Assembly (NCBI RefSeq): GCF_002807015.1
Contig: NZ_NIPO01000001.1
Location: 1,953,560 to 2,017,559 of the forward strand
Source of the DNA: Avrilella dinanensis
Lineage (GTDB): Bacteria > Bacteroidota > Bacteroidia > Flavobacteriales > Flavobacteriaceae
Reading direction: 5' to 3'
Length of the DNA stretch: 64,000 nt
Shown: piece by piece, positions 42,827-52,150 of the stretch
Layout: every line of letters starts with the position of its first letter
Position numbering within the stretch: position 1 is the first letter of the stretch
Made by a program: the position numbers and the translations under genes
Notes under the pieces: model-generated
Told to the model about the DNA's origin: nothing
Seen by the model: only the letters and a program-made list of their open reading frames with translations
Databases searched by the model: none

Positions 42827-44053
42827 ATGAAAGATTTATTAAAGAAATTCGAAGATAAAAAACCGGAAGTTGTGTTCCATTGGTCAGACCCTGAAACAGA
42901 AGCCGAAGGTTGGACAGTAATTAATTCTTTGCGTGGCGGAGCTGCCGGAGGAGGAACGCGTATGCGTAAAGGGTTGGATATGAATGAAGTGCTTTCTTTG
43001 GCAAAAACCATGGAAGTGAAATTTACCGTAGCCGGACCGGCAATTGGCGGAGCAAAATCCGGAATCAACTTTGACCCGAACGACCCAAGAAAAGAAGGTG
43101 TTTTGCGTCGTTGGTATCAGGCGGTTTTCCCGTTATTGAAAAATTATTATGGAACAGGTGGTGATTTGAATGTGGACGAAATCCACGAAGTTATCCCAAT
43201 GACCGAAGATTGTGGTTTGTGGCACCCGCAGGAAGGTGTTTTTAACGGGCATTTCAAGCCGACTGAGGCAGAGAAAATTAACCGAATCGGGCAGTTGCGT
43301 CAAGGAGTCTTGCTGGAGGTTTTGGATACCAAATATACACCCGATGCGTCTAAAAAAATAAAAGTAGCTGATTTGATTACCGGATTTGGTGTGGCTGAAG
43401 CAGCTCGTCATTTCTACGAAGTTTCCAAAGGTTCGATTGCAGGCAAAAAAGTAATTGTGCAAGGATTCGGAAACGTAGGTTCGGCAGCAGCGTATTATTT
43501 TGCTCAAATGGGAGCGAAAGTGGTCGGAATCATTGACCGCGATGGCGGAATTTTAAACCCGAACGGATATTCATTTGAAGAAATTAAAAACCTATTCCTG
43601 AATAAAAAAGGAAATACATTGGTGGCTGAAAATATGATTCCTTTTGCAGAAATCAATGAGAAAATCTGGTCAATTGGTGCTGAGGTTTTCGCACCGTGTG
43701 CCGCATCGCGTTTGATTACCAAAGAACAGGTTGATGCGATGATTAATGCCGGGTTGGAAGTGATTACGTGCGGAGCTAATGTGCCGTTTGCAGACAAAGA
43801 AATTTTCTTCGGACCGATTATGGAATATGTAGATGCAAAAATCAGCTTGATTCCTGATTTTATTTCCAATTGCGGAATGGCGCGTGTTTTTGCTTATTTC
43901 ATGGAATCGAGAGTACCGATGAACGATACCAAAGTGTTTGAAGATACATCTAATACCATTAAAAGAGCGATTGCAGATGTATATGCCGCTAATCCGGAAA
44001 AAATCAATGTTTCTGCCACGGCTTTTGAAAATGCTTTAAAACAATTGGTATAA
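42827..44053 (+). CDS. Glu/Leu/Phe/Val dehydrogenase
   Basis: 408 residues. The family oxidatively deaminates an amino acid to its keto acid with NAD(P)+. The catalytic Lys77 lies in GPAIGGAKSGI, and GTGGDLNVDE follows. The Rossmann motif is VIVQGFGNVGSAAAYYF. It does not look like a hexameric Glu dehydrogenase of standard length (~450); the shorter form is common in flavobacteria, and leucine/valine specificity is possible but unresolved. It has its own promoter. Confidence 0.87.
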   Translation: MKDLLKKFEDKKPEVVFHWSDPETEAEGWTVINSLRGGAAGGGTRMRKGLDMNEVLSLAKTMEVKFTVAGPAIGGAKSGINFDPNDPRKEGVLRRWYQAVFPLLKNYYGTGGDLNVDEIHEVIPMTEDCGLWHPQEGVFNGHFKPTEAEKINRIGQLRQGVLLEVLDTKYTPDASKKIKVADLITGFGVAEAARHFYEVSKGSIAGKKVIVQGFGNVGSAAAYYFAQMGAKVVGIIDRDGGILNPNGYSFEEIKNLFLNKKGNTLVAENMIPFAEINEKIWSIGAEVFAPCAASRLITKEQVDAMINAGLEVITCGANVPFADKEIFFGPIMEYVDAKISLIPDFISNCGMARVFAYFMESRVPMNDTKVFEDTSNTIKRAIADVYAANPEKINVSATAFENALKQLV

Positions 44054-44098
44054 TAATTGCAGGAAAAATCAGATAAACTAACCAACAAATTATAACGT

Positions 44099-44809
44099 AT
44101 GCAAGACACGGCTCAAGTTGTTAACGATTCTTTAAATCAGGCTGTTAACGCAATGAATGGAACCCCGGCAGAATCAGAAACCAAGTTGATAGACATCATT
44201 TTCAGCGGAGGGATAATAGGGCAGATTCTAATGGTTATTATTTTTATTATGTTATTTATTGCCATATATCTGTATATAGAAAGGTGGTTAGTGATAAAAA
44301 AGACAACAAAGTCAGACAATGATTTTATAAATCAGGTCAAAATTTTGTTATCTCAAGGGAAAATTGATGAGGCAAAAATGTTCTGTAAATCTTCCAATTC
44401 TTCCGCAGCGAGAATGATTGAAAAAGGAATCAGCCGTATCGGTAAACCGATTGAAGATATCAATATGGCAATGGAAAACCAAGGGAATCAAGAGGTTTAT
44501 AAGCTGGAAAAAAACCTGAATATTCTGGCAACTTTATCCGGAGCGGGACCAATGACAGGATTTCTGGGAACGGTTGTCGGAATGGTTATGGCGTTTCACG
44601 AAATGGCAGAGCAAGGCGGAGCCAAGATTAATATGGGGGTGCTTGCCGAAGGTGTTTATACCGCAATGATGACTACGGTTTTCGGACTGATTGTCGGAAT
44701 TATCGCCTATGTAGGTTATAATGTGCTGGTAGGTAAAATCAGCCGATTCGGACAGAAACTGGAGAACGAAGCCGCCATGTTTTTTGATTTACTAAACGAA
44801 CCTGCCTAA
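44099..44809 (+). CDS. exbB: MotA/TolQ/ExbB proton channel protein
   Basis: 236 residues, three membrane helices (about 40-60, 145-170 and 187-210). Typical end-of-family blocks: GAGPMTGFLGTVVGMV and MTTVFGLIVGIIAYVGYN. ExbB with ExbD makes the proton-driven motor that powers TonB. The last base pairs with exbD by a one-base overlap (TAATG), so order exbB-exbD-tonB is one operon. Confidence 0.93.
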   Translation: MQDTAQVVNDSLNQAVNAMNGTPAESETKLIDIIFSGGIIGQILMVIIFIMLFIAIYLYIERWLVIKKTTKSDNDFINQVKILLSQGKIDEAKMFCKSSNSSAARMIEKGISRIGKPIEDINMAMENQGNQEVYKLEKNLNILATLSGAGPMTGFLGTVVGMVMAFHEMAEQGGAKINMGVLAEGVYTAMMTTVFGLIVGIIAYVGYNVLVGKISRFGQKLENEAAMFFDLLNEPA

Positions 44810-45207
44810 TGAAGATTAAAAGTAATAATAAGGTTACAGCAGAATTTAATATGTCGTCCATGACCGACATCATATTTCTTTTGCTGATTTTCTTCATTGT
44901 GCTACTCACAACGATGAGCCAGACCAATGCTTTGGATTTGGTGCTGCCTTCATCAGATGGTAAAACAGACCAGGTGGAAACAGTAGCTATCAGTATCAAT
45001 GAGAATCTGGATTTTTTCATTGACCAGAATAAAGTTCCGGTTGAAGAGATAGAAGAACTGCTTCATCAGGTTTTGGCAGATAAAGAAAACAAAAATGTTG
45101 TTTTGCATGTGGCTAAAGGCGTGCCGATAGAAGAAGCGGTAACCATTATGGATATTGCCTATCGGAACGATTATAACGTAGTGCTGGCAGTAGAACCAAA
45201 AGACTAA
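44809..45207 (+). CDS. exbD: ExbD/TolR biopolymer transport protein
   Basis: 132 residues. One membrane helix (FLLLIFFIVLL) preceded by FNMSSMTDIIF. The Asp of MTDI is the proton-carrying residue of the family. Periplasmic domain follows, with EEAVTIMDIAYRNDYNVVLAVEPKD typical at the end. Partner of exbB upstream, two bases before the TonB gene. Confidence 0.94.
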   Translation: MKIKSNNKVTAEFNMSSMTDIIFLLLIFFIVLLTTMSQTNALDLVLPSSDGKTDQVETVAISINENLDFFIDQNKVPVEEIEELLHQVLADKENKNVVLHVAKGVPIEEAVTIMDIAYRNDYNVVLAVEPKD

Positions 45208-45209
45208 TT

Positions 45210-45989
45210 ATGCTGAGAACTGATTCAGAAAGAAAATCATTTTTAATTACCAGCTCGATATTTACTATCCTGCTGTTGGTTGTATTTTTGTTTAAATTCA
45301 GCAGTAACCCAGAACCGTTTATGCAAAATGGTGGGGAAATCCTGATTCGCTTTGGAGATTCTACTAAAGGACGAGGTAACCAAAACCAACAGGTTGCTCA
45401 GGTGGTAGAAAACCAACCGGAAACCCGAACTGCAGTTGCTTCTTCCGCATCAAAACCGGCAGAACAAAGAGTTGTTACACAGAACACGCAACAAGCTACA
45501 ACGGTTAAAAGTGCGGATAAACCAAACAAAAACACCCAGCAACAAACCCGCCAGACAGTAAGTTCTTCGACCAGCAACGCCTTGAATAATATTCTTTCCG
45601 GTAATGCCGGCGGTGCCGGAGATGATAATGTCGATGGTAACAAAGGAAGTAAAGACGGTAGTAAATATTCCAATAGTTACTATGGTAGCGGTCAGGGCAC
45701 AAGTGTAGGTGGAGGCACCAGCTGGGGATTACAAGGACGTTCATTGGTTTCTAACAGACCTTATAAACCAGATTGTAATGAAACAGGAACGGTTGTTGTC
45801 CAGGTTACGGTAAACAGGCAAGGAATGGTTACCAATGCTGAACGGAGCCTGAAAGGAACGACCAACACAGCACCTTGTTTGGTAGAACCTGCTATCAAAA
45901 CCGCCAAATCGTTCAGGTGGAAACCGGATAATAATGCACCGGCGTCACAGATAGGTTTTGTGGTTATCAACTTCAAAGTAGGCGGATAA
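45210..45989 (+). CDS. TonB-like energy transducer
   Basis: 259 residues. An N-terminal membrane helix (about 12-30), a Gln/Asn/Ser/Thr-rich periplasmic spacer (about 50-150) and a C-terminal TonB domain: TGTVVVQVTVNRQGMV, a Cys in APCLVEPAIKTAKSFRW, and a beta-rich end (IGFVVINFKVGG). The spacer replaces the Pro-rich arm of proteobacterial TonB. It passes force from ExbBD to outer-membrane receptors; the siderophore receptor gene lies 1.8 kb downstream. folC starts on the next base after its stop. Confidence 0.85.
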   Translation: MLRTDSERKSFLITSSIFTILLLVVFLFKFSSNPEPFMQNGGEILIRFGDSTKGRGNQNQQVAQVVENQPETRTAVASSASKPAEQRVVTQNTQQATTVKSADKPNKNTQQQTRQTVSSSTSNALNNILSGNAGGAGDDNVDGNKGSKDGSKYSNSYYGSGQGTSVGGGTSWGLQGRSLVSNRPYKPDCNETGTVVVQVTVNRQGMVTNAERSLKGTTNTAPCLVEPAIKTAKSFRWKPDNNAPASQIGFVVINFKVGG

Positions 45990-47210
45990 ATGAATTATCA
46001 AAATACGGTCGAATGGCTTTTTGCCCGGTTACCGATGTATCAGAAAATAGGGGCGAAAGCATTGAATAAATCTTTACTGCCTACACAAAATTTTCTGTCG
46101 CATGTCGGGAATCCTCATCATCAGTTTAAGTCTGTCCATGTGGCAGGAACCAATGGTAAAGGCTCGGTTTCTTCGATGATGGCTTCTGTCTTGCAAGAAC
46201 AAGGTTATCGAGTAGGACTTTATACTTCTCCGCATCTCAAGGACTTCAGAGAGCGGATAAAAATTAACGGGGAAGAAATTCCGGAACAGGCAGTTATTGA
46301 TTTTGTTGAGAAACATCAGCAATATATTGAAGAAAACACCATCAGTTTTTTTGAATTAACCGTTGTGATGGCGTTTGATTATTTTGCCCACCAGCAAACA
46401 GATATAGCTGTTATTGAAGTAGGCATGGGCGGGCGGTTGGATTCGACGAATGTAATCACACCATTATTGTCGGTCATTACCAATATAGGATTAGACCATA
46501 CGGCAGTTTTGGGTAATACTTTGGGAAAAATTGCTGGCGAAAAAGCAGGAATTATCAAGCCTAAAATACCGGTAATTATTGGAGAGAAACATACGGAAAC
46601 AGAAAAAGTGTTTGTAGAAATCGCTCAAAAAAATGAGGCATCGATTTATTTTGCTGAAGATAATAATCAAACAAATTTATATCAAACGGATTTAAAAGGA
46701 AATTATCAGCAGCAAAATATCCGGACAGTTCGGACAGCTTTGAAAATACTCGCCCAGCAAATAACCATTGATGAAAAATCAATAAAGAAAGGTTTAGCAA
46801 ATGTGGTAAAAAACACCAAATTGCTTGGCAGGTGGCAGGTATTAAATGAATCGCCACTGGTGGTAGCAGATACAGCACACAATGCTCACGGTTTGCAACA
46901 AACAATGCAGCAGGTTGCTCAGCAGAATTTTGATAAATTATACATTGTGCTTGGTGTTGTGGACGATAAAGACCTCAATACGATTGTAGATTATCTACCA
47001 AAAACAGCTTATTATCTTTTCGTGCGACCAAATGTCGCCAGAGGTTTAGATGCTTTTGTATTGAGTGAGAAAATGCGTAATTACGGCTTTGTAGGAGAGG
47101 TTTGTTCTTGTGTTTCAGCCGGATATGAAGAAGCAATGAAATTAGCCACAAAAAACGATATGATTTATATCGGAGGAAGCACTTTTGTCGTCGCCGAGAT
47201 TTTGAAATAA
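45990..47210 (+). CDS. folC: Folylpolyglutamate/dihydrofolate synthase
   Basis: 406 residues. It adds glutamates to folate (and joins Glu to dihydropteroate). The P-loop VAGTNGKGSVSSMMA, the Mur-ligase block EVGMGGRLDSTNVI, ITNIGLDHTAVLG and the Lys region GEKAGIIKP are all present. The C-terminal DTAHNAHGL matches the family. Starts one base after the tonB stop, so transcribed with the TonB operon though functionally unrelated. Confidence 0.94.
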   Translation: MNYQNTVEWLFARLPMYQKIGAKALNKSLLPTQNFLSHVGNPHHQFKSVHVAGTNGKGSVSSMMASVLQEQGYRVGLYTSPHLKDFRERIKINGEEIPEQAVIDFVEKHQQYIEENTISFFELTVVMAFDYFAHQQTDIAVIEVGMGGRLDSTNVITPLLSVITNIGLDHTAVLGNTLGKIAGEKAGIIKPKIPVIIGEKHTETEKVFVEIAQKNEASIYFAEDNNQTNLYQTDLKGNYQQQNIRTVRTALKILAQQITIDEKSIKKGLANVVKNTKLLGRWQVLNESPLVVADTAHNAHGLQQTMQQVAQQNFDKLYIVLGVVDDKDLNTIVDYLPKTAYYLFVRPNVARGLDAFVLSEKMRNYGFVGEVCSCVSAGYEEAMKLATKNDMIYIGGSTFVVAEILK

Positions 47211-47225
47211 ATTTTATTTTTTTAT

Positions 47226-47255
47226 TTGCATATCAAAAAAAACATTCTATATTTG
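47226..47255 (+). promoter_or_regulatory. Promoter of the tRNA-Val array
   Basis: TTG at 47226-47228, 19-bp spacer, TATATTTG at 47248-47255; the first tRNA starts 20 bases after it. The same geometry as tRNA-Gly. Confidence 0.8.
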
Positions 47256-47274
47256 CACTCGCATTAATGCAGAA

Positions 47275-47349
47275 GGGCGATTAGCTCAGTTGGTTCAGAG
47301 CATCTGGTTTACACCCAGAGGGTCGGGGGTTCGAATCCCTCATCGCCCA
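47275..47349 (+). tRNA. tRNA-Val (anticodon TAC), copy 1
   Basis: 75 nt. Acceptor GGGCGAT / ATCGCCC with discriminator A; anticodon stem TCTGG/CCAGA and loop TTTACAC (TAC, reading GTA); TpsiC loop GTTCGAATCCC. CCA not encoded. Only this copy has a promoter in front of it. Confidence 0.97.
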
Positions 47350-47403
47350 CAGAATAAAAAGTACACAAATTTAATTTCATAAAAAACCGATTAAAACATA
47401 ATC

Positions 47404-47478
47404 GGGCGATTAGCTCAGTTGGTTCAGAGCATCTGGTTTACACCCAGAGGGTCGGGGGTTCGAATCCCTCATCGCCCA
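47404..47478 (+). tRNA. tRNA-Val (anticodon TAC), copy 2
   Basis: Identical in sequence to copy 1; starts exactly 129 bases later. Confidence 0.97.
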
Positions 47479-47532
47479 CAGAATAAAAAGTACACAAATT
47501 TAATTTCATAAAAAACCGATTAAAACATAATC

Positions 47533-47607
47533 GGGCGATTAGCTCAGTTGGTTCAGAGCATCTGGTTTACACCCAGAGGGTCGGGGGTTCGAATCCCTCA
47601 TCGCCCA
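47533..47607 (+). tRNA. tRNA-Val (anticodon TAC), copy 3
   Basis: Identical to copies 1 and 2; starts exactly 129 bases after copy 2. Followed by a terminator. Confidence 0.97.
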
Positions 47608-47615
47608 CAGAATAT

Positions 47616-47646
47616 AAGCCGTTTGGATATCCGAACGGCTTTTTTG
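47616..47646 (+). terminator. Terminator of the tRNA-Val operon
   Basis: AAGCCGTTTGGATATCCGAACGGCTT, almost fully self-complementary, then TTTTT. Confidence 0.85.
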
Positions 47647-47710
47647 TTTTTAATTGTGTTACAGGATCTTAATAAGTGCGAAAAAACCTAAAAAAAAATT
47701 AACAAAAATT

Positions 47711-47741
47711 TTGGTCTATCTGATGAAACACAATACTTTTG
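47711..47741 (+). promoter_or_regulatory. Promoter of the TonB-dependent receptor
   Basis: TTG at 47711-47713, 20-bp spacer, TACTTTTG at 47734-47741, 31 bases before the ATG. No recognisable Fur box, but the region is short. Confidence 0.6.
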
Positions 47742-47772
47742 CGTTTAATTAATCTAAATAAATTTAGCAGAA

Positions 47773-49965
47773 ATGAAAAGTAAATATTTAATATTAGGGA
47801 CTCTAATGTTAGCAACTGTAACTACGTCTTTTGCACAGGAAAAACAACCAGATAGTTTACAGACCGAATTAGATGAAATTATCATCCATATACAAAATAA
47901 CAATAGTAAGCATTCAAGTAAGATGCCTTTGAAAAATATTGAAGATCCTCAAGTGTATAATGTGATTAATGCAGGCTTGATGGAGAATCAGATGATTTTT
48001 ACGTTAGAAGATGCTTTTAATAATGTACCGGGTTTACAGATGATGTGGAAATCTACCGGGCGAGCAGGAGATGGAGGTACTTTCGTTAATCTAAGAGGTT
48101 TTTCAACCAATAATTCATTGAGAAACGGTTTGTCAGGAATAGTTTCTACAGAATTGGATGCCTTTAATATCGAAAAAGTAGAAATAATAAAAGGTCCATC
48201 TGCAACTTTGTTTGGCGGAATTCTAACTACTTATGGCGGGGTGATAAATAGGGTAACTAAAAAACCATTTGATTTTTATAAGGGAAGTGTAACCTTATCA
48301 GGAGGTAGTAATGATTATAGAAGAGGGCATTTCGATATTAATTTACCGCTTAGAGATGATAATAAGTTGCTATTCAGAATGAATACAGCTTATGTTAACG
48401 AAAAATCATTTCAACCTAATATATTCAATCGTCAATTTGCCTTTTCACCGGTATTGAGTTTTATTCCGAGTGATAAACTTAGGATAGATGTTGAATTCGA
48501 ACATTTTAACCGCACTTCAGTAGGCGAACAAATGTTTTTTCTTTATGACAATCCTATAGCTTTAGGCTTAGATGGAAAAGATATTCGCGATTTAGGAGCT
48601 GATTATAATCAATCCTATTGGGGTAAAGGATTGACTACAAAAAGTATCTCTACCAATTTTTTTGGAACTGTAAATTATAAGTTTTCCGATAATATTATTT
48701 CCACAACTAGTGTCTCGACTTCATATAGTTTTTCACATGGTTACGGGCCATACATTTACCTAATTAGTAATGCAAGTTTATTACAAGATCCGGATGCTGT
48801 AGGCAATTCATTACTGTTGAGTAGTCAGTCTACTGATAATAGTAAGAGTAAAACCTTAGAGATTCAACAAAACTTCAATTTTAATTTTAAAATTGGAAAT
48901 ATGGAGAATAAATTGTTAGTAGGATTGGATTATTTAAGAAAAGATGATGATATCCATTTTTATAATGTAACCGGTGTTGCCGCTCACCCTGTCGGTTCAT
49001 CCTTGCCCTTTGATGGAAATACCTTTAATAAGTCAACAGTTGATTTAGCTATGCAAGAAAATGGATGGCATTATCCAAGTGTAGGAGTGATCCAGACTTA
49101 TAGTGCCTACATCGCCAATGTATTAAATGTTACACCTCGTTTTAACTTATTGGCCTCTTTGAGAGCTGATCAAATGGAAGCTGATGATGCGGTAAGTTGG
49201 AGTGGTAATGTCGAAGGGTATTCACAATTGTTTTTCTCTCCAAAATTTGGAGCTGTGTATCAAGTAATACCTCAAGAACTTTCACTGTTCGCTAATTATC
49301 AAAATAGCTTTACTAACTTAGGATATATCACCGTAGATGACCAATTCACACAAGAACTAGGAGATCCTGAACAAGCTAATCAGATTGAAGCTGGGATTAA
49401 AACAGATCTATTCAACGGCAGATTGTCAGCAACCTTAAGTGCCTATCAAATTAAAGTAGAAAATACATTACTTACTAGAGGATATATTGACGGAATTGCT
49501 ATTTCAGAACAATCGGGTGAATTGGAAAGTAAAGGTGTTGAAATTGATGTAAAAGCTTATCCGGTTGATGGTTTGACAATAGTAGCAGGTTTTAGTTACA
49601 ATGAAAGTAAGTATATTGAAGCTGCATCTGATGTGAAAAATTTAAGACCAAATACCGCGGGCTCTCCGTTATTAGCAAACTTTTATATTGGTTATGAATT
49701 CCAAAACACATTAAAAGGAATTGGTTTAGGATTAGGAGGAAATTATGCAAATGAAAATAAAATATATAATTCATCTGAATTTGGCGTATTTTCGCTCCCG
49801 TCCTATTTTGTATTAAATGCGAATGCTTATTACGATACAAAACAATGGCGTTTTGCTATTAGAGCTAATAACCTAACAGATGAACAGTACTGGATAGGTT
49901 TCACTACTGCCAACCCACAAAGACCACTCAGTGTAATCGGGTCTGTTACCTATAAGCTTAATTAA
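47773..49965 (+). CDS. TonB-dependent siderophore-type receptor
   Basis: 730 residues. Signal peptide (MLATVTTSFA|QE), then a short N-terminus with a TonB-box-like LDEIIIH. The plug domain reads LEDAFNNVPGLQMMW, VNLRGFSTNN, VEIIKGPSATLFGG. The barrel follows and ends in FTTANPQRPLSVIGSVTYKLN. No CarboxypepD-like N-extension, unlike SusC proteins, so this is the siderophore/ferrichrome type. Its use of TTA/AAT codons is richer in A and T than in the flanking genes, which may point to horizontal gain. The downstream PepSY gene suggests iron uptake with reduction; ligand unknown. Confidence 0.9.
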   Translation: MKSKYLILGTLMLATVTTSFAQEKQPDSLQTELDEIIIHIQNNNSKHSSKMPLKNIEDPQVYNVINAGLMENQMIFTLEDAFNNVPGLQMMWKSTGRAGDGGTFVNLRGFSTNNSLRNGLSGIVSTELDAFNIEKVEIIKGPSATLFGGILTTYGGVINRVTKKPFDFYKGSVTLSGGSNDYRRGHFDINLPLRDDNKLLFRMNTAYVNEKSFQPNIFNRQFAFSPVLSFIPSDKLRIDVEFEHFNRTSVGEQMFFLYDNPIALGLDGKDIRDLGADYNQSYWGKGLTTKSISTNFFGTVNYKFSDNIISTTSVSTSYSFSHGYGPYIYLISNASLLQDPDAVGNSLLLSSQSTDNSKSKTLEIQQNFNFNFKIGNMENKLLVGLDYLRKDDDIHFYNVTGVAAHPVGSSLPFDGNTFNKSTVDLAMQENGWHYPSVGVIQTYSAYIANVLNVTPRFNLLASLRADQMEADDAVSWSGNVEGYSQLFFSPKFGAVYQVIPQELSLFANYQNSFTNLGYITVDDQFTQELGDPEQANQIEAGIKTDLFNGRLSATLSAYQIKVENTLLTRGYIDGIAISEQSGELESKGVEIDVKAYPVDGLTIVAGFSYNESKYIEAASDVKNLRPNTAGSPLLANFYIGYEFQNTLKGIGLGLGGNYANENKIYNSSEFGVFSLPSYFVLNANAYYDTKQWRFAIRANNLTDEQYWIGFTTANPQRPLSVIGSVTYKLN

Positions 49966-49980
49966 TTAGTTAAATAATTT

Positions 49981-50019
49981 AAAGGTTGAATACTCGTAAG
50001 GGAAGGGTATTCAACCTTT
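49981..50019 (+). other. 13-bp perfect hairpin between receptor and PepSY genes
   Basis: AAAGGTTGAATAC / GTATTCAACCTTT with a 13-base loop. No T-run follows (ATCACTTC), so it is not a standard terminator; it may be a partial terminator, a stabilising 3' end or an mRNA-processing site that sets unequal expression of the two genes. Confidence 0.6.
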
Positions 50020-50034
50020 ATCACTTCATGTAAT

Positions 50035-51231
50035 ATGACTAAATCCAACAGAAAAAAAAAGAAAAACAAATTTAAGAAATGGACAGCAAAACTTCATTTA
50101 TGGTTAGGCTTGTCTATAGGTTTGATTATATTTATTGTGTCAATTACCGGAGCTGTTTATGCCTTTCAAGAAGAAATTACTAACCTTGTCCGAAAAGAGG
50201 TAATATACAATAAGGAAATAGATATAGATAATAAAAAAACACTGCCTTTAAAAGTACTTGAGCAAAAAGTAAATGAATATGCTAAGGTTGATTACCCAGT
50301 ACATTGGGTAAACGTTCCTATGAATAAAAATATGAACTACGTATTTTATTATTACGAACGCAATCCGGATACTTGGAATTATTTTGATGAATTTGTGATT
50401 TATCAATCCGTATATATCAATCCTTTTACAGGAGAAATTGTTGGAAGTTTTGATGAGAAAAATAGCTTTTTCAATATTATAAAATTTGTTCATTGGAGTT
50501 TGTTATTTCAATCTGACTGGGGAAAGTATATTACCGGAATACCGACTTTGATTTTTGTAATTATGCTCATCACAGGAATTATTCTTTGGTGGCCAAAAAA
50601 CAAAAAATCACGTAAACAACGATTTTGGTTCCAGTGGAAAAATATAAAAAATTGGAAACGAAAAAATTATGACTTGCATAGTATTTTAGGTTTTTATTCT
50701 TCATTTATTGCTATTATTGCTGCTATTACAGGGTTGTTTTATAGCTTTTTCTTTATGCAAGCATTAATTTACTTCGTGTTTTCAGGGTTTAAAACAGAAT
50801 ATCCTGATTTTTCTAAATATCACGTTGAATATAATGCACAGGAAAGAGTAGATGATAGACTTGAAAAAATGTCAAAAAAAGTAGAAGAATTATACCCTGA
50901 AGCCTATGGATATGCCCTTGATTTTGGTCATGAACATATAGATGAGCATGAACATCCTTATTTCTCCGTATTTGTAAAACAATTAAGCTATTCATATCAC
51001 ATTAATCACGAGGTTATTTTTGATGAAAATACAGGAGAAATGCTGTACAACCATAATTACAACGATAAAAATTTAGGACAAAAAGCTGTAGCAGCAAATT
51101 ATGATATCCACATTGGGGCGGTTTTAGGTATTTGGGGTAAAATAATTGCTTTTATTAGTAGTTTAGTCTGTGCTTCACTACCAATTACTGGTTTCTTGGT
51201 TTGGTGGGGAAGAAAAAATAAAAGAAAGTAA
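50035..51231 (+). CDS. PepSY-associated membrane protein, probable iron-chelate reductase
   Basis: 398 residues. Very basic N-terminus (KSNRKKKKNKFKK), then LHLWLGLSIGLIIFIVSITG, the entry helix of PepSY_TM proteins, in which a membrane His is expected to bind heme. Further helices appear near FVHWSLLFQ, IPTLIFVIMLITGIILWWP, LHSILGFYSSFIAIIAAITG and at the C-terminus GKIIAFISSLVCASLPITG. Large periplasmic loops contain PepSY-type repeats. Family members near TonB receptors are believed to reduce Fe(III)-siderophores; assigning that role here is inference. Confidence 0.82.
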   Translation: MTKSNRKKKKNKFKKWTAKLHLWLGLSIGLIIFIVSITGAVYAFQEEITNLVRKEVIYNKEIDIDNKKTLPLKVLEQKVNEYAKVDYPVHWVNVPMNKNMNYVFYYYERNPDTWNYFDEFVIYQSVYINPFTGEIVGSFDEKNSFFNIIKFVHWSLLFQSDWGKYITGIPTLIFVIMLITGIILWWPKNKKSRKQRFWFQWKNIKNWKRKNYDLHSILGFYSSFIAIIAAITGLFYSFFFMQALIYFVFSGFKTEYPDFSKYHVEYNAQERVDDRLEKMSKKVEELYPEAYGYALDFGHEHIDEHEHPYFSVFVKQLSYSYHINHEVIFDENTGEMLYNHNYNDKNLGQKAVAANYDIHIGAVLGIWGKIIAFISSLVCASLPITGFLVWWGRKNKRK

Positions 51232-51347
51232 ATAATCGAAAAATGGATTTTTTGAAGTGCATACATAACAAAAAGAAATAATTCTGCCCTACTAGAAACA
51301 CGCATATAATCTTAATTGTAAAAATTATAGACTTTCAACTTTATTAT

Positions 51348-51355
51348 TATATTTG
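51348..51355 (+). promoter_or_regulatory. Candidate -7 box of fabG
   Basis: TATATTTG, 30 bases before the ATG. No TTG at normal spacing. Confidence 0.5.
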
Positions 51356-51385
51356 TGAAAGAATAGATTAATATATAAGATATAG

Positions 51386-52132
51386 ATGAAAATTTTAGAA
51401 GGAAAAACGGCAATTATTACCGGAGCTACACGAGGAATCGGTAAGGGAATAGCTTTGTTGTTTGCTCAGCACGGAGCAAATGTAGCGTTTACATACAGCT
51501 CGTCAGTAGAGGCAGCGACTCAGCTCGAAAATGATTTACAGCAGTTAGGTGTTAAAGCCAAAGGCTATCAATCTGATGCGGCAGATTTCGAACAAGCACA
51601 GAAATTTGTTGATGACGTGCTGGAATATTTCGGAAATATTGATGTTTTAATCAACAATGCCGGAATTACGAAAGACAACCTTTTGATGAGAATGGGCGAA
51701 GAAGATTTCGATAAAGTGATTGAAGTAAATCTGAAATCTGTTTTTAATATGACAAAAGCAGTACAACGCACTATGCTGAAAAACAGAAAAGGCTCGATTA
51801 TTAACATGAGTTCGGTAGTGGGCGTGAAAGGAAATGCCGGACAGGCTAATTATGCGGCGTCCAAAGCCGGAGTTATCGGTTTCTCCAAATCGGTAGCGTT
51901 GGAATTAGGTTCGAGAAATATTCGTTGTAATGTAATCGCACCTGGTTTTATCGAAACTGAAATGACCGCAAAATTAGGCGAAGAAGTAATAAAAGGCTGG
52001 ACAGATGCTATCCCGTTGAAACGTGGCGGCACACCAGAAGATGTAGCGAACGCATGTGTGTTTTTAGCTTCAGATATGTCGGCATATATTACCGGACAGG
52101 TAATCAATGTTGACGGCGGAATGCTTACTTAA
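51386..52132 (+). CDS. fabG: 3-oxoacyl-ACP reductase
   Basis: 248 residues, an SDR enzyme reducing 3-oxoacyl-ACP with NADPH. NADP motif TGATRGIGKG (11-20), INNAGITKDNLLMRM, catalytic Ser in NMSSVVG and Tyr/Lys in YAASKAG, plus the Asn in FNMTKA. C-terminal ITGQVINVDGGM is typical. The standalone location and full motif set support the fatty-acid cycle FabG rather than another SDR. Confidence 0.95.
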   Translation: MKILEGKTAIITGATRGIGKGIALLFAQHGANVAFTYSSSVEAATQLENDLQQLGVKAKGYQSDAADFEQAQKFVDDVLEYFGNIDVLINNAGITKDNLLMRMGEEDFDKVIEVNLKSVFNMTKAVQRTMLKNRKGSIINMSSVVGVKGNAGQANYAASKAGVIGFSKSVALELGSRNIRCNVIAPGFIETEMTAKLGEEVIKGWTDAIPLKRGGTPEDVANACVFLASDMSAYITGQVINVDGGMLT

Positions 52133-52150
52133 CTGAAAATAAAGAATAAG

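Larger units (their letters stand above)
47275..47607 (+). repeat. Perfect 129-bp tandem repeat containing tRNA-Val
   Basis: The unit is the 75-nt tRNA plus a 54-base spacer. Both spacers are identical (starting CAGAATAAAAAGTACACAAA), so the array was amplified recently or is homogenised. All three tRNAs appear to be cut from one precursor. Confidence 0.92.

Noticed and set aside
45398..45744. Two minus-strand open frames inside the TonB-like gene
   Set aside because: Compositional shadows of the Gln/Asn/Ser-rich spacer; no conserved feature.
47275..47607. Direct repeats considered as a CRISPR array
   Set aside because: The repeated unit is a tRNA gene and the spacers are identical to each other, unlike CRISPR spacers.
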